Shown here: positions 51,980 to 63,870 of the stretch, in pieces
Numbering within the stretch: the stretch's first letter is position 1
Layout: each line of letters begins with the position of its first letter
NCBI RefSeq assembly: GCF_905220565.1
Contig: NC_059419.1
Coordinates: forward strand, 5,814,826 to 5,878,825
Origin: Melitaea cinxia
Lineage: Eukaryota > Arthropoda > Insecta > Lepidoptera > Nymphalidae
Direction of reading: 5' to 3'
DNA length: 64,000 nt
Program-made: the position numbers and the translations under genes
Notes under the pieces: generated by a model
What the model saw: the letters and a program-made list of their open reading frames with translations, nothing else
Told to the model about the DNA's origin: nothing
Databases searched by the model: none

Positions 51980-54900
51980 CATTGGTTGCGGCGTAGTTTT
52001 GAGAAGAAACTGTAAAATAGATTAATTAATACAATTAGCTTATGAGTAACATGTTAAAGTAATAATTTTGTTAATACAAATTAATACAAAAATAAAAAAT
52101 AAAATTGCCTCTGCATTGACTTATTTGATGTTAAGATTAAGTGAATTTGCAGATATTGTGCATTGCATTTGTCCATTAGTTGAAATTAAAGCATGTAATT
52201 TTAAAATAGTGTGTAATAATTTTTAAGCGTTCTGCATATTGTAAAGAATTTTAATTTTAGTTCCCTTTTATACAACTGAATGCTCATTCTGCTTATGATT
52301 TTAATGCATTCAATGTTCTTTACTTAACCAGAACGATACGATATTGGTACGACATGCTATCGTGATATGAAATGACGATTTTTGATGTCGATTTGCCGTG
52401 TAATGTACAACTGTTCTTTGGAAATGTAACACATCGAACAAAAAAAAAAAAAATGAATGCGCAAAATAACTTACCAAAAGCGGTCGTGCTCAAGATGCAG
52501 TGACGAAATACTTTGTGCATATTTATCACAGTAGTAGGCTTTTATACAAACCTACTAAATAGTCCTTTACTTAGAAGAAAATATTATTATTAAATTTATA
52601 TTTTATACACTAAGTGCGAAATAATTTGTGCTCACTTGAAATTATTTAAAGCCAAAGCAAACTTGTTGGAATAATACGTTAAAATTAATTTTACCATTAA
52701 AATAAACATAAAAATGTCTTGCAATAAAATGAATTGCATATTTATAGTAGTTATTTCTAAATGTAATATCTGGAATGGCAGTGTTTCAACAGCTAAGCGC
52801 AGGCTAAGCCACATAACTTAATAGACAAGAGAAATAAAAAGCCGTTTGATCGTGAACATTTTCGTATAATATCATCTTACATTAACAATAAACAGAGAGA
52901 CGTCACAAGCGAAGCAAGCGCTACTCTCGATGCAATTATCCGTTTTGAATAGTTTAAATATCACTAAAATGATGTTACACTTGTGCATAAATCTTACGTT
53001 TAAAACATTTTGACTGAAAAATTTGCTGACGAATCGTGATGATTCGTCTTCCATATTAGGTCATATATAAAAATAAATACCTAGCAGATCTATAATAAAA
53101 TCATGTATTTATAGAATGAAAAATCGGTTGCTGTCTATCGGTACATTACAACAAACATCGATAAAATACTGTACAAAAGCAGTGAAAACTGTATAAAGAA
53201 AACACATTTAAAATACAATAAATTATGCAACACAAAAACATTTATAATTGCGTCTATTATACATAAATACTTAAAATTAAATACAAAAATGCGAATTATT
53301 TGACGTTACATCAAATGGCGAATGTCTATACTTGTGCGCACATTTAAAAAATATTTTTAAGTCAGTAAGTATTCATTTTTTAAATAAAGTAAATTTTACA
53401 TAGCGCTGCACCAAAAGTTGCACTAAGCGCACAAGTTTAGACGTAAGCACATAATACCTAACATTGCAACAAAATGACTTTTTAATATATTAAAATGATC
53501 CATGTCAAAAGTATAAAATCGAAATATGATTATATTAAAAACAAATAGGGATTATATCAAGAATAATAGGCAAGAATATAGACACGATTTTAACGTCTAA
53601 ATAAATCTGTATAAATTATTTAAAAAAAAAAACTTTAAATTAATATGTATTAAAACACGATTTATAAACTATCACTAAATAGACTTGATTTCTTTGAAAT
53701 CGAAAACTAGTTAAAATATTAAAAATCGTAGTAAATGACTGTACTCATTTGTACTTGGATAATGGAAGTTAAAAAGTGTTTCTTGATTGGCTCAACGCTT
53801 AATTGGATTTAATATATTTAAAGCATTAATCCTATTATTTAATCAATTATAATTTTTACTTTAAAATCTCCTATATATTATATAAATTAATAAAATTCTT
53901 TTGTGCCATGCCTTGCCTGCCAATACGTTAACTTCCATTGTTTATTTTATTCGAGCGAATATCTAAAACATCATCGTTATAATAATGACACATCTCACAC
54001 AGGGTAAGCTTACACTGATCTATATTACAAGACGATTGTTTCACTGAGCACCTTTTGTTAAGTAATTCTCTTGTATGTAAGAGCTTAGTTTACCATTGCA
54101 CCTGTGAAACAATAGTGCTGTAGGAAAATATATTAACAATAAATAGTACATCTAATCTAGTCTATACCATACATTCGTTCGCCGCTGGTAGCTCGTTCGC
54201 GCTTATTTCTTATTCTTCCGTTTAAGCTTCGGTATTCTGTAATGCGGTGCGAGTGGAGTTAGAGGCAGGCATGTGTTGTAGTTAAAGTGTTTCGAGTTTG
54301 TGAAACTTTACTTAATTACGTCACGTAGTGCTTAGAAGAAGAAAGGTTTAGAATTGTGTGCTGTACTATATAGTCTATATGGGAAATATTAATTGCTAAT
54401 ATGTATATAGTCAACTAATAAATCATTAAAATTAAGAAAATAAGTTGAGCTTGTGATGATAATTGTATACCACGCCAATCTGCCTGTCAATACGAATTTC
54501 TACCTCATTTATTTTTATTTTTTATTTTTTTTTATTTATTTTTTTAGGACAACTTACAAAACATACACTAATACAGATTTTAAAAATAAATGTTTACAAT
54601 AATTTGCTGAGTGTTGTTTTATTTACAAGTTGCCACGGCGTGGTTAAGGACAGTTCCATCTAAGTAGTAATTATTTTATTTATTTTAAATTTATATAAAT
54701 GTAAAAAACAAAAACCTAAAAACTCCAAATAACTAATTCTTACATAAATTAAAATTTACAAAAAGATAGAAAGAAAAAAAATACAATTTATCTATAAACA
54801 ATAACAACTTAACGTTAACTATATATATATTTTTATTTATTTTTTTTTTTTTAAGAGAAGAAATATACACACTCATACATCTCATGAAAAACATACAGAA

Positions 54901-57900
54901 CATGATCGATATTGAAAGACATAGTGATGCATTTAATGTCAAGATAGAGAAGTAAAGCTTGCAATAAGTTTATTTTTAAATTTTGGGAGGCTGTCTGAAA
55001 AAATATCCACATCAATGTCGTTGTTTTTTGTTATTCGGTTATACTGTTCAAATAATCTATTCATGGTAGCGTTCTGACCTAATTTTGTTTTTGAACGTTG
55101 AATCGAAAATGGAACGTATTTACTTGCACGGGGAAATCTGGTGGGCGCATTTATATATATTTTTTCTACAAGATCGGGGCTGTCCAACATACCGTTAACC
55201 AATCTATACAGCAAAACCTGATCTAATAAATGTCTCCGATCAAGCAAACTATTAAGTTTAAAATGTTGTAAACGACTATGATATGTCGGCAACTGTTTTA
55301 CTTTATTACACTGATAAGAAAGGTGCCATAGAAAACGCTTTTGGACCCTTTCAATACGCTTTATATGTACCTCGTAGTGTGGTGACCAGATCTGAGCACA
55401 GTACTCCAAACCAGATCGAACCAGGGCCGCATAAAGGCTAATCTTGGTCTGCGGTTTTTTAAAATTTTTACTGTTCCTTATTACAAAACCCAGCATTTGA
55501 AACGCCTTAGTTGTTATTCTGTCAATGTGTGTGTGGAATCTAATTTTACTGTCCAAACTAACTCCCAAGTCTTTGACAGCAATCACCTCCTGCAACGTCT
55601 CATTATTGATAGTGTAAGACTGCGAGTTCGGGTAAGTTCCACGTGAGAATCGTATATATTTGCATTTATCGATGTTCAGTTCTAAACCGTTTCTCTCACA
55701 CCAGTCGACTAAGCTGTTTAAGTCCTCTTGTAGAAGGATAGTGTCATGTTGGTTTTTTATTTGTTTTGCAATTTTGAGATCGTCGGCGTAAAGAAAACAT
55801 TTGCTGTGTTTAAATATTCCTACAATATCGTTCACAAATATATTAAATAAAATAGGCCCCAGAACTGATCCTTGGGGAACACCTGATTGGGTTAAAAATG
55901 TTTGAGACGAGTATCCACTGACAACTACCCTAGAACTCCGATTGCTCAGATACGAGCGAAACCATTCCAACAAGTTACCTACTATACCAAAGGTTGAAAG
56001 CTTGTGAAGAAGAATAACGTGGTCCACGGTATCGAATGCTTTGCTTACGTCTGTATAAATTGTGTCAACTGGGATATTAGAATCAACTGAATCGGTCAAA
56101 AAGGTCACAAATGAAGCAAGGTTGGTTGTTGTGGATCGAGCCTTGAAGAAACCAGACTGTTGTTCCGATATCATTTGTTTTATATGCCAGGAAAGTGTGG
56201 GTCTTATTAGTCTTTCAAATACTTTACCGAATACAGGTAAAATAGAAATAGGTCTATAATTTTTTATGCAAGCAATATCCCCAGATTTTGGGATGGGTAC
56301 AACCCTAGACTCTTTCCAAGCAGCAGGAAAATATCCAGACTTTATTGATCTGTTGTATATTATTGAGAGTGGTAACGAGAGCGCATCACAACATTCCGTT
56401 GCAAAGAGAGATGGTATACCATCAGATCCAGCTCCTTTATTTCGGTCCAAGTGTTTCAAACCAAGTAATACGTCATGTTGTGAAAAGAATAAACTTGTCA
56501 GACAATTTGCAAATGAAGAGGTTGGGAATGTAACGTCACTATAAAATTTTGAGGGAGAAGAGGGTGTCCTATAAACGGATGCGAAAAATGACGCAAAGAG
56601 ATCGCAAACGCCAGAGCCGTTAGAAGCTCGTCTATCGTCTAGATACATCGACGACGGGTACGTACCTTTATTCTGACGCTTATTTTTTAGGTAAGTCCAG
56701 AATATCTTTGGATTTTTGGATAAAGAGTCCTCTATGCTATCAATGTAGTTCTTGTAACATGTTTCGATTAATAATGAACAGCGTTTTTTTAGTAACAAGA
56801 AAGACAGCTCATCCAAAGGATTTTTATATTTGCGATATCTTTTACGTATCTTATATTTTTCCTTTAGTATATGTATAAGTTCCTTACTGTACCAACAGGG
56901 ATATTTTTTATGTGTAGTTTTACTTAGTGGCACGTGCTTCTTGATTGCCTCTTTAATTATTTTATACAACATGTCCACCATATCATCAACATTAGTCAAG
57001 GTTGAGAATTCATCGACCCACGAAATAGAGTTAAGTTCGCCCACAATCTTGCCAAAATCCGCCTTGTGAAAATTAAACTTGTCACTGGGAATCATGGGAG
57101 GAAGACCAGGTGCATCGTAAAATGACAGAACAAATTCCAAAGGCGGGTGGTATGGGTCAACATTGCTGAGTATGTACTTGCTTACTTGTAAATGATCAAC
57201 ATTTTCGGTCGAAAGAATTAGGTCTAGAATCTTTCCTTGGTTATTGAGGACTGTGTTTTGTTGCTTTAAATTGTTAAGAGCTATAAAGTCAAGTAACTTG
57301 CTACAGAGTGGGTCACGTTTTTATTAGTATTTAAAAATTATTGTAAATTATAAACGTTTAATAATTTTGAAAAGAAAAAATTGTAATATCGAATGTAAAG
57401 TGTGCAATTTTACAGTGAATTAGTTTGGTGCTCAATGGCGTGACGTGTTATTTACATTTTGATCAAAAATTTTGAAGAGTATCAATCGATAGAATCAGTG
57501 CTAACTTACCCGGAGCTTTTCTTGTGTGGCGAAGACTGTGATTTCTCGGATTCAAGCAATTTCGAGCTAGAATCCTTCATGAATCCTGGAAATAAAAACA
57601 TACGATTATTATATGATTAATTTACCAATTCCTTTACAGCAATTCAATAATCTAGCTTTGGTAGCAACACAAATGACAAATATTATCACAATATCAGATG
57701 AGTGTAGCTTTAATTAAATCGAACGTAACTAACCTTTGCCAGACATTCCGAAGACCGAGTTGCCCAAGTCATTTAGACTGCTCGTGAACTTATCCGCTTC
57801 ATTTGATAGGGTGTCAGCCACGTACTCTTCTGTCCCCTTTACCCCTTCCTTGATTCCTTGTTTAGTATTTTGCAATCTATCATCTACTTCCTGCAAACTC

Positions 57901-60900
57901 TCATTTGTAGATCCTTTGATATCTTCGAGTTTATCGCCGGCCGCGACTTGGAAACCTTCAAATGTATCTTTTACATTGCCGAAAAGTTCCTTTGCACTGT
58001 CTTCTGCGTTAGAAGTAGAATGTTGCGCACCACCTACATACTCCCGAACAGATTCATCAAGACTGTCAAACGTGTTGCCTGCAGAACTCTGAAAACTGTG
58101 CAATGTATCCTGTGCTGAACTTTCTAATCCATGGACATCATCCTTCAAATCAGCAAATGTATCACGGGCTGAACTATGCACATCATCCTTCAAATCAGCA
58201 AATGTATCACGGGCTGAACTATGCACATCTTCATACGTCTCCTTTGCGCTGTTCATTTTATCCTTCGAGGTGCGTTCGATGTCGTCGAAAGCACTGGAAG
58301 CTGATTTCTGAACTTGACCGAAAGTTACTTTTGCAGACTTTTGAATTTCATTTCCTTTTTCTTTCGCAACTTGGTCAAGCGTTAGTAGTTCATCCTCTCC
58401 ACTCTTTTTAAGATCACTGAATTTATCTGCGACAACATTTTCAGTATGCGATTTCTTTTCTGCAGCTGCATTGAGAACCTCCTCGGCAGATCTTTTGATT
58501 TCTTCTGTTGTTTGTTCAGCTTCTTGCCTTATCCTATTTAATCTATCTTCTGCCGATTCTTGTAAAGCATTTTTGGTGTCTATTACGTCGTCTTTCTTTT
58601 TAATTATGGCAGCCTCTACAGCAACTTTTGATTGTCCAAGTTTTTGTTTAACAAGTTCTGTGTTATCGTTAAAAGTTTTCACTATTTCATCTTTTTTATT
58701 GACAATGGCATCGTCTAACGTATTTTTCTTCTCTTCTAAATTCTCTTTTATTTCATTACTTTTGTTTTGCAAGTTACCTACTACATCATCTTTCTTTTTT
58801 TGTCCGACTTTCAGAAGTTCGTCCATTTTTTCATCCGCACTTTGATATACTTCCTGTTTTTTATTTACAAAAGTGTCCACAATATTATTTTTTGCATCTT
58901 GTGCAAACTGTAATGTTTCATCTTTTTTGTCCCCAATATTTTTAACAAGTTTATCTGTTTTGTCGTGAACATTTTTCAAGACATTTTCGCTTATCTCCTG
59001 AGCATCATGAACTAGTTCGTCTTTTTTATCATGGAGACTTTCTACAGTATTATTGGCTTGGGCTTGTGCAACTTTAATGGCATCTTTTGTTTTGTTTTCA
59101 ATGTCACCTGCTAATTGATTTGTTTTATCTTGCGCGTTATTGACGGTTTTTTCTTTTGTCTCTTTCGCTTTTTCTAATAATTCATCCGTTTTTACTTTTG
59201 CACTTTGAACGATAACTTCAGCATCTTTTATTATTTTTTCTTCTTCCTTGGTAATATTATTTTCCACGTTTTCTTTAGTTTCTGACGCTTTATTTGCTAA
59301 TTCACTTACTGAATCTTTAGCGTCAGCAACCTTTTCAATAACTTCATTCTCTATTTTATCTTTTTCTCCGAAAATATTATGAACAAGTCCTGTAAAGAAA
59401 TTCTTTCCCTCTTTAGATTTCTTTTTAGCTTCTGATTTAACTTTATCTTTCTTATCTTTTGCTTTGGATTTCACATCACCTGCTATTTCTTGACCTTTAT
59501 TTTTAGCAACATCAATCGATTCATTTATTTCATTAACTTTTTCTTTAGTAGCATCTTTTAAGTCGTCAATAGTATCTTTAGTAGCTTTTTTGGCATTATT
59601 TGATTTATTGTTTATTTTATTTTCAATATTGATTGCTGTTTCCTTAACGTTTTCAGCTTGATGTGCTGTACCAGTTTGAATATTATGAGATGTTTTATCT
59701 AAGCTATCTTTAATATCATTCATTTTTTCATTTACTGCATTGGCGCCATCTTTAGTTTTATGACTAATGTCATTTGTTGTATCTTCAAATGTTTTACCTA
59801 GCATTGACAACTTATCGTGTCCTCTTAATTTCATTTCCTCAGCTATTTCCATTGCAGCAAAATCAAGCTCATGAGCTTTGTCTTTAATTTTTTCCTTAGT
59901 GTTGTTAGCATTTTCAGCTACATTATTTACGGCATTATTTGCGGAAGACTTTACATTTTCAACACTCGAATCAACTTTAGATTTAATCCCAACAGCACTA
60001 GAATATGCATCCTCCTTTGCCTTTTCGACTGATTCTTTGATATCGTCGAACTTGTTATTAGCTATTTGCACACTGTCTTCAATATTAGACTTTAAATCTT
60101 CTTTCTTATTAATCAAATCGTTTTTAATATTTTCTGATTTTACTAGTATGTCCTCTGTGACCTCATTGGCTTGTTGCAAAATATTTTCCTGTTCCTTCTT
60201 TACTTTATCTAAAGCTTCTTTTGAATTATTCTCGGCACTTTCACTAACTTCTTGAAGTTTTTCATGTGCAGTAAACTTGACTTGTTCGATTCTATCTGTT
60301 AAATTAGAAGTTTCATCATGGCGATGTTTTTCACCTTTCCTAAATTTGCCCTCACAGCAGTCTGTGTAAAATTGGAACGGATCACTTTTCTTGCAAATTA
60401 AAGGTGTTTCTACTGGTTGCATGTGTTCGTATTGATGGTATACTTCTTCAGTTTTATTTTTTATATCATTAGGATTTTCTTCGTCTACTATAAGTTTAGT
60501 TGCATATACTTTGCTGTCGACATCGTCTTCGTCTTTTAGGTGTCGTTTAGAATGTACATCTTTAAACATATCGTCGACCTTTTCTAGCAAATCTTCGGTA
60601 ATAAGTCTTGGTGCAGGTTTAGGAGGGGTCTTCTCTTTGGATTCTCTTGGTTTGGGTTGGGGTTTAGGAGAGGATTCCTTACTGTCTTCTTTATCTTCAC
60701 TGTGACCAAATACATTTTTAACTTTACCAGCGAGACCGCCTAAGAAAGAACCTCCCTCAGACTTCTTTTTGCCTTTTTCGAGAGTATTCATGGGAGTTTT
60801 ATCTTCATCAGAATCAAACGTGGCTTTCGTTTTATTTGAATCAACGTGCAGAGTGTCACCGTTTACTGGAATAAGTTATTTATTACTCTAAAAATTTACG

Positions 60901-63870
60901 TACTTACAATAAATCTTCGAAGTCTGTAGTCGGGTAAAATGTATAAAAATCTTGTACGTTTTAATTATAGGTAAACATTATTTAAAATTGTCTCAACTAT
61001 GTTTGTAGCACAAGCATAATCTACGTGTATAAATGAAGATGTGAAATCGAGCATGAGATGTATAAACTTTAATGAGTGTTTAGGTTCTTAATGTATACTT
61101 TACATCTAAAATACAATGCGGTCGTCAGTCACATAAGAATGTGCATTAGGCTGTGGGTAGAAGTTAGTCAAGTTTGTGCAGTCATCACCAAGATCATATG
61201 CACACTTTAACTTATATTTAAGAAGTTCAGAACTTCTGTCGTCAAAAGACCGCCAAATAAACTATAATATTATGTGAATAAATACAATCCCTAGATTTCG
61301 ATTATTTCTAGTGTTTCCTTCACTTTAATTTTCGATAAAACCTAAATTTTGTATGATAAATAATTATTCAAATCAGAATACATCTTTATAATTGAATACT
61401 AGTTGTAATAATTTTAATTCCAATTAAAGATTGTATATATTAATTTGGAATTTCTCATTGATATACTTACCATGTGTTTTGTCGTCCTTGTCTGTTTCTT
61501 TCGTTGTGTATTTGACATCACCGTTAGCAATAGTTTTATCCTGGCGAAATAGCTTAAATTAGATGACATGAAAACTTAGCAAAACTATTTCATGATCATT
61601 CAATGATATTCTTAAGCATTTACAAAGTAATAATTACTAATAAATTTGATTGTAGCTTATGATGAATTAAACTTTTCATTTTGACAATTTCTTCTTAATT
61701 TGCTACTTTGACTAAAAAATTGTTAAAATTTAATCAGTGGTTTGCGAAATTAATAATTTAATTGCCATGAAACATAAGTTGACCGACGTTAAGTTATACT
61801 TCATTACAAGATAAAAAACAAGTATTAAAACTTTTCTTGTAACACACTACTTTGACTAAAATCGTACGTTACTATAAAGAAAACTTAACTACCATTGATA
61901 ACTAAGATTGAACATTATGTACCCACTGAATGGCTACTACCACAAAACTACAATAACACTAATATATCAAGTAAGGTTTAAAGTACTAACGTGTCCATTG
62001 AGTTGTAGGGCGGGTTGGTCTTGAGGTATGGGAGGCGGACCCACGCTATGGTTGTGATCACCCCAGTGGAAACTTAGCTCGTCCTTAAGCGCATCAAATC
62101 CTATAACAGAAAAATGGGTTAGATTAGAAAAACAAATGTCAATATGAAACTGTAAGATGTATTAGGTATATTAAATCCCTTTTTAGGTTTATTTTGGAAA
62201 CGTACCAGTCCACTTGTGTATGAACGTGTGCGAGAGTTAAGTCTAATTTACAAACGTGATTGTATTATAGTCAGTGTATGTGTGTGTATTTGTGTAAGAG
62301 TGACTCACCGGACTGGTCGAGGTTGAGGCAGTCGAGGTGGCTCTTGGCAGCGCGGGGCGCGATGCGTTCCGGAAGGGACACGTCCAGTACACACGCGGGA
62401 CTGGGCGCCTGCTCGCCCTTCGCCGCCTGTAGTGTTCAATTAGACATTAAATTAGATATGTGGCGTAACCACATATATATAAACTTTTTAAATCATGTTT
62501 ATATCAAACCTGATTTTGTTTTTATATTTGTTATAAAAATAATCTTTTGATACAGTCATGTCAACAATTAATATGTTACATTTATCTTCTTCTTCTTCTT
62601 AAAATGGCTTTCAATAGTGCCAAATGAGCACAGATGATTTCGCCAATGTCACGTAGAAAATACACTTATTCATTGCGATTTCACAGCAACGGTAAAGGAG
62701 GATTTCATTTACCTTAGGTTCATTCATGAAATATATTCTGCCGGATGGATTCTCCTCGTGATGTTTTACTCGTACCGTGAACTCTACCCGGTTGTCTTTG
62801 AATGCCTAGAAAAATATTATTTGATACAGGTCATTCATCATCAGCGAATAAGGTGACAAATATCCTGACATTTTCACGTTGTTTGAGTTAAATTTAGGAA
62901 ATATAGGGCTGTTATCTTCACCTAGGAGGACTACCAGCAGAGATTTACGTAAAATTGGCTCTATATTTTTATGTTAAAGAAACGTTTTTAACATACCTCA
63001 AATGTAAAAGTGGGCTGAGTGCCAGATTTGGTAACTGGCACTAAGTTTCCAGAAAACTCTAGATAAATTGGCTTGCCATCCAAGAATTTTACTGCAGTTG
63101 AGTGGGCAACTTCTGTGTAATGCTCCTATGGAAAAAATTAATTTGTTACATCTTGTGGATTGCTCCTTGTGTTTTAATAATTTTAGAAAATATTACTTTA
63201 ATTATTTTTTGGTATAAAAAACAGTAACATACAATTAAAAATTGAAAAATAAACGTTACCACAGACAGAGCGGATCTGTAGCTAAGTGGCTAAAAGATAA
63301 AGTTTTTTTTTTAATTTACAATTTTTTTGCGTTCATTAATAACCTTTATATGACATAATAAATATTTTCACTTCATTTTATTTAGGGGTCAGGTAAGGCC
63401 ATAAAAGGTTATACGGGGCCAGTCGAGGACAGACAAGGCCTAACGAGGCAAACATACCTGATGTAGCAGTGTGTCGTACGCGTACCGGTCTGTGATGTAC
63501 AGTACAAGAAGACGGCCTTCCAGCGCGTCCAGTCGCTTGCCCAGGACCACGATACGCACTTCAAATGGCACTAGTAGCATCTCCCTGAAAGATTTTACAA
63601 GCGTTATAATTTATTCAAGAGTTCAATTCGAAGTCAAAGTAAAAAATTGTCTATAGGGAAAATTGTTTTTTTTTTTTTTTTAAATAAATTAAGTTTCTTT
63701 TTTCAAATAAACAAATTATAGTTTGCTCAAAACCCGAAGAAATCATAGCAATACACAACATATTGTATTCTACTGAGTCTATTGAGTAGATAAGTACTCT
63801 GACTTACCTGTACAATTCTGTAGCCAATTTAGTCGCATCACTAACATTTTGACAGTTCATTAGCCAAAAC
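51980..63870 (-). CDS. ankyrin (UPA domain onward) with giant helical-repeat tail, 5' part outside window
   Basis: Ankyrins tie membrane proteins to the spectrin cytoskeleton. Exons, high to low: 63870-63808, 63584-63458, 63125-62997, 62805-62713, 62426-62309, 62100-61991, 61540-61471, 60865-57734, 57585-57510 and 52010-51980 (stop TGA). All junctions are GT-AG and phases fit, giving about 1317 residues in the window. The first five exons are ankyrin-type UPA domain (FWLMNCQNVSDATKLATELY, HYTEVAHSTAVKFLDGKP, YLEFSGNLVPVTKSGTQPTF, NRVEFTVRVKHH). Then come linkers (VGPPPIPQDQPAL) and a 1044-codon exon rich in K, E, D, N and A, predicted mostly helical, with long runs of 11-residue repeats. I see no death domain, which usually follows UPA in ankyrins. 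Paralogue (Ank1 or Ank2) unresolved; Drosophila Ank2 is known for long C-terminal extensions, so an Ank2-like neuronal long form is a reasonable inference. Confidence 0.9.
52011..54202. other. AT-rich sequence between the two ankyrin terminal exons
   Basis: Either the last intron or the 3' untranslated region of the proximal form. Minus-strand AATAAA candidates occur near 53941. No repeat or RNA gene is recognised. A short minus-strand frame ending at a good donor near 52470-52530 (see rejected items) is unexplained. Confidence 0.35.
54203..54236 (-). CDS. alternative terminal exon of the ankyrin gene
   Basis: A strong pyrimidine-rich acceptor (ctcgcaccgcattacag) opens an exon in exactly the phase left by the exon at 57585-57510 and adds GIPKLKRKNKK before a TAA. 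The distal alternative (52010-51980) adds GFFSKLRRNQ. Both fit the reading frame and both give short basic tails, so the gene probably ends in two ways. Confidence 0.55.
54840..57320 (-). mobile_element. 5'-truncated non-LTR retrotransposon (Jockey/CR1 group)
   Basis: Inserted in the ankyrin intron in the same orientation as the gene. It contains the last part of an endonuclease-type domain (about 57320-57140), a full reverse transcriptase and a C-terminal region. An A run near 54840-54853 (minus strand) marks the 3' end. Truncation is at about 57320, where stops begin in the reading frame. Confidence 0.85.
54939..57140 (-). CDS. non-LTR reverse transcriptase ORF (open, truncated upstream)
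   Basis: 733 codons without a stop; the frame stays open a further roughly 60 codons upstream (text CSKLLDFIALNN, ILDLILST, VDPYHPPLEF), the end of the apurinic-type endonuclease. The listed start codon is therefore not natural. RT motifs in order: KNKGAG-like DRNKGAGSDGIPSLF, NYRPISILPVFGKVFERL, YTDVSKAFDTVDH, SGVPQGSVLGPILFNIFVND, the active site FLYADDLKI and KDLGVSLDS, followed by the usual C-terminal HYEVHIKRIERVQKRFL and SLLDRRHLLDQVLLYRLVNG. Complete RT with intact catalytic aspartates, but missing the start of ORF2, so dead on arrival. The open frame suggests a young insertion. Confidence 0.92.
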   Translation of the reverse strand: MEFVLSFYDAPGLPPMIPSDKFNFHKADFGKIVGELNSISWVDEFSTLTNVDDMVDMLYKIIKEAIKKHVPLSKTTHKKYPCWYSKELIHILKEKYKIRKRYRKYKNPLDELSFLLLKKRCSLLIETCYKNYIDSIEDSLSKNPKIFWTYLKNKRQNKGTYPSSMYLDDRRASNGSGVCDLFASFFASVYRTPSSPSKFYSDVTFPTSSFANCLTSLFFSQHDVLLGLKHLDRNKGAGSDGIPSLFATECCDALSLPLSIIYNRSIKSGYFPAAWKESRVVPIPKSGDIACIKNYRPISILPVFGKVFERLIRPTLSWHIKQMISEQQSGFFKARSTTTNLASFVTFLTDSVDSNIPVDTIYTDVSKAFDTVDHVILLHKLSTFGIVGNLLEWFRSYLSNRSSRVVVSGYSSQTFLTQSGVPQGSVLGPILFNIFVNDIVGIFKHSKCFLYADDLKIAKQIKNQHDTILLQEDLNSLVDWCERNGLELNIDKCKYIRFSRGTYPNSQSYTINNETLQEVIAVKDLGVSLDSKIRFHTHIDRITTKAFQMLGFVIRNSKNFKKPQTKISLYAALVRSGLEYCAQIWSPHYEVHIKRIERVQKRFLWHLSYQCNKVKQLPTYHSRLQHFKLNSLLDRRHLLDQVLLYRLVNGMLDSPDLVEKIYINAPTRFPRASKYVPFSIQRSKTKLGQNATMNRLFEQYNRITKNNDIDVDIFSDSLPKFKNKLIASFTSLS
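60866..61470. other. ankyrin intron
   Basis: AT-rich intron before the giant exon. No repeat or RNA recognised. Confidence 0.4.
61541..61990. other. ankyrin intron
   Basis: AT-rich. Nothing recognised. Confidence 0.4.
63126..63457. other. ankyrin intron
   Basis: AT-rich. A 'gtagctaagtggctaaaagat' stretch near 63280 is only weakly tRNA-like. Nothing else. Confidence 0.35.

Noticed and set aside
52470..52530. Short minus-strand frame (MHKVFRHCILSTTAFG) ending at a good donor gtaagt
   Set aside because: No acceptor with a matching ankyrin phase is visible and the upstream frame soon hits stops. It may be chance or an unannotated first exon.
57736..60705. Plus-strand ORFs of 60-125 codons opposite the ankyrin exon
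   Set aside because: Shadows of the long minus-strand exon; Ser/Phe/Leu-rich because they mirror Lys/Glu/Asp codons.
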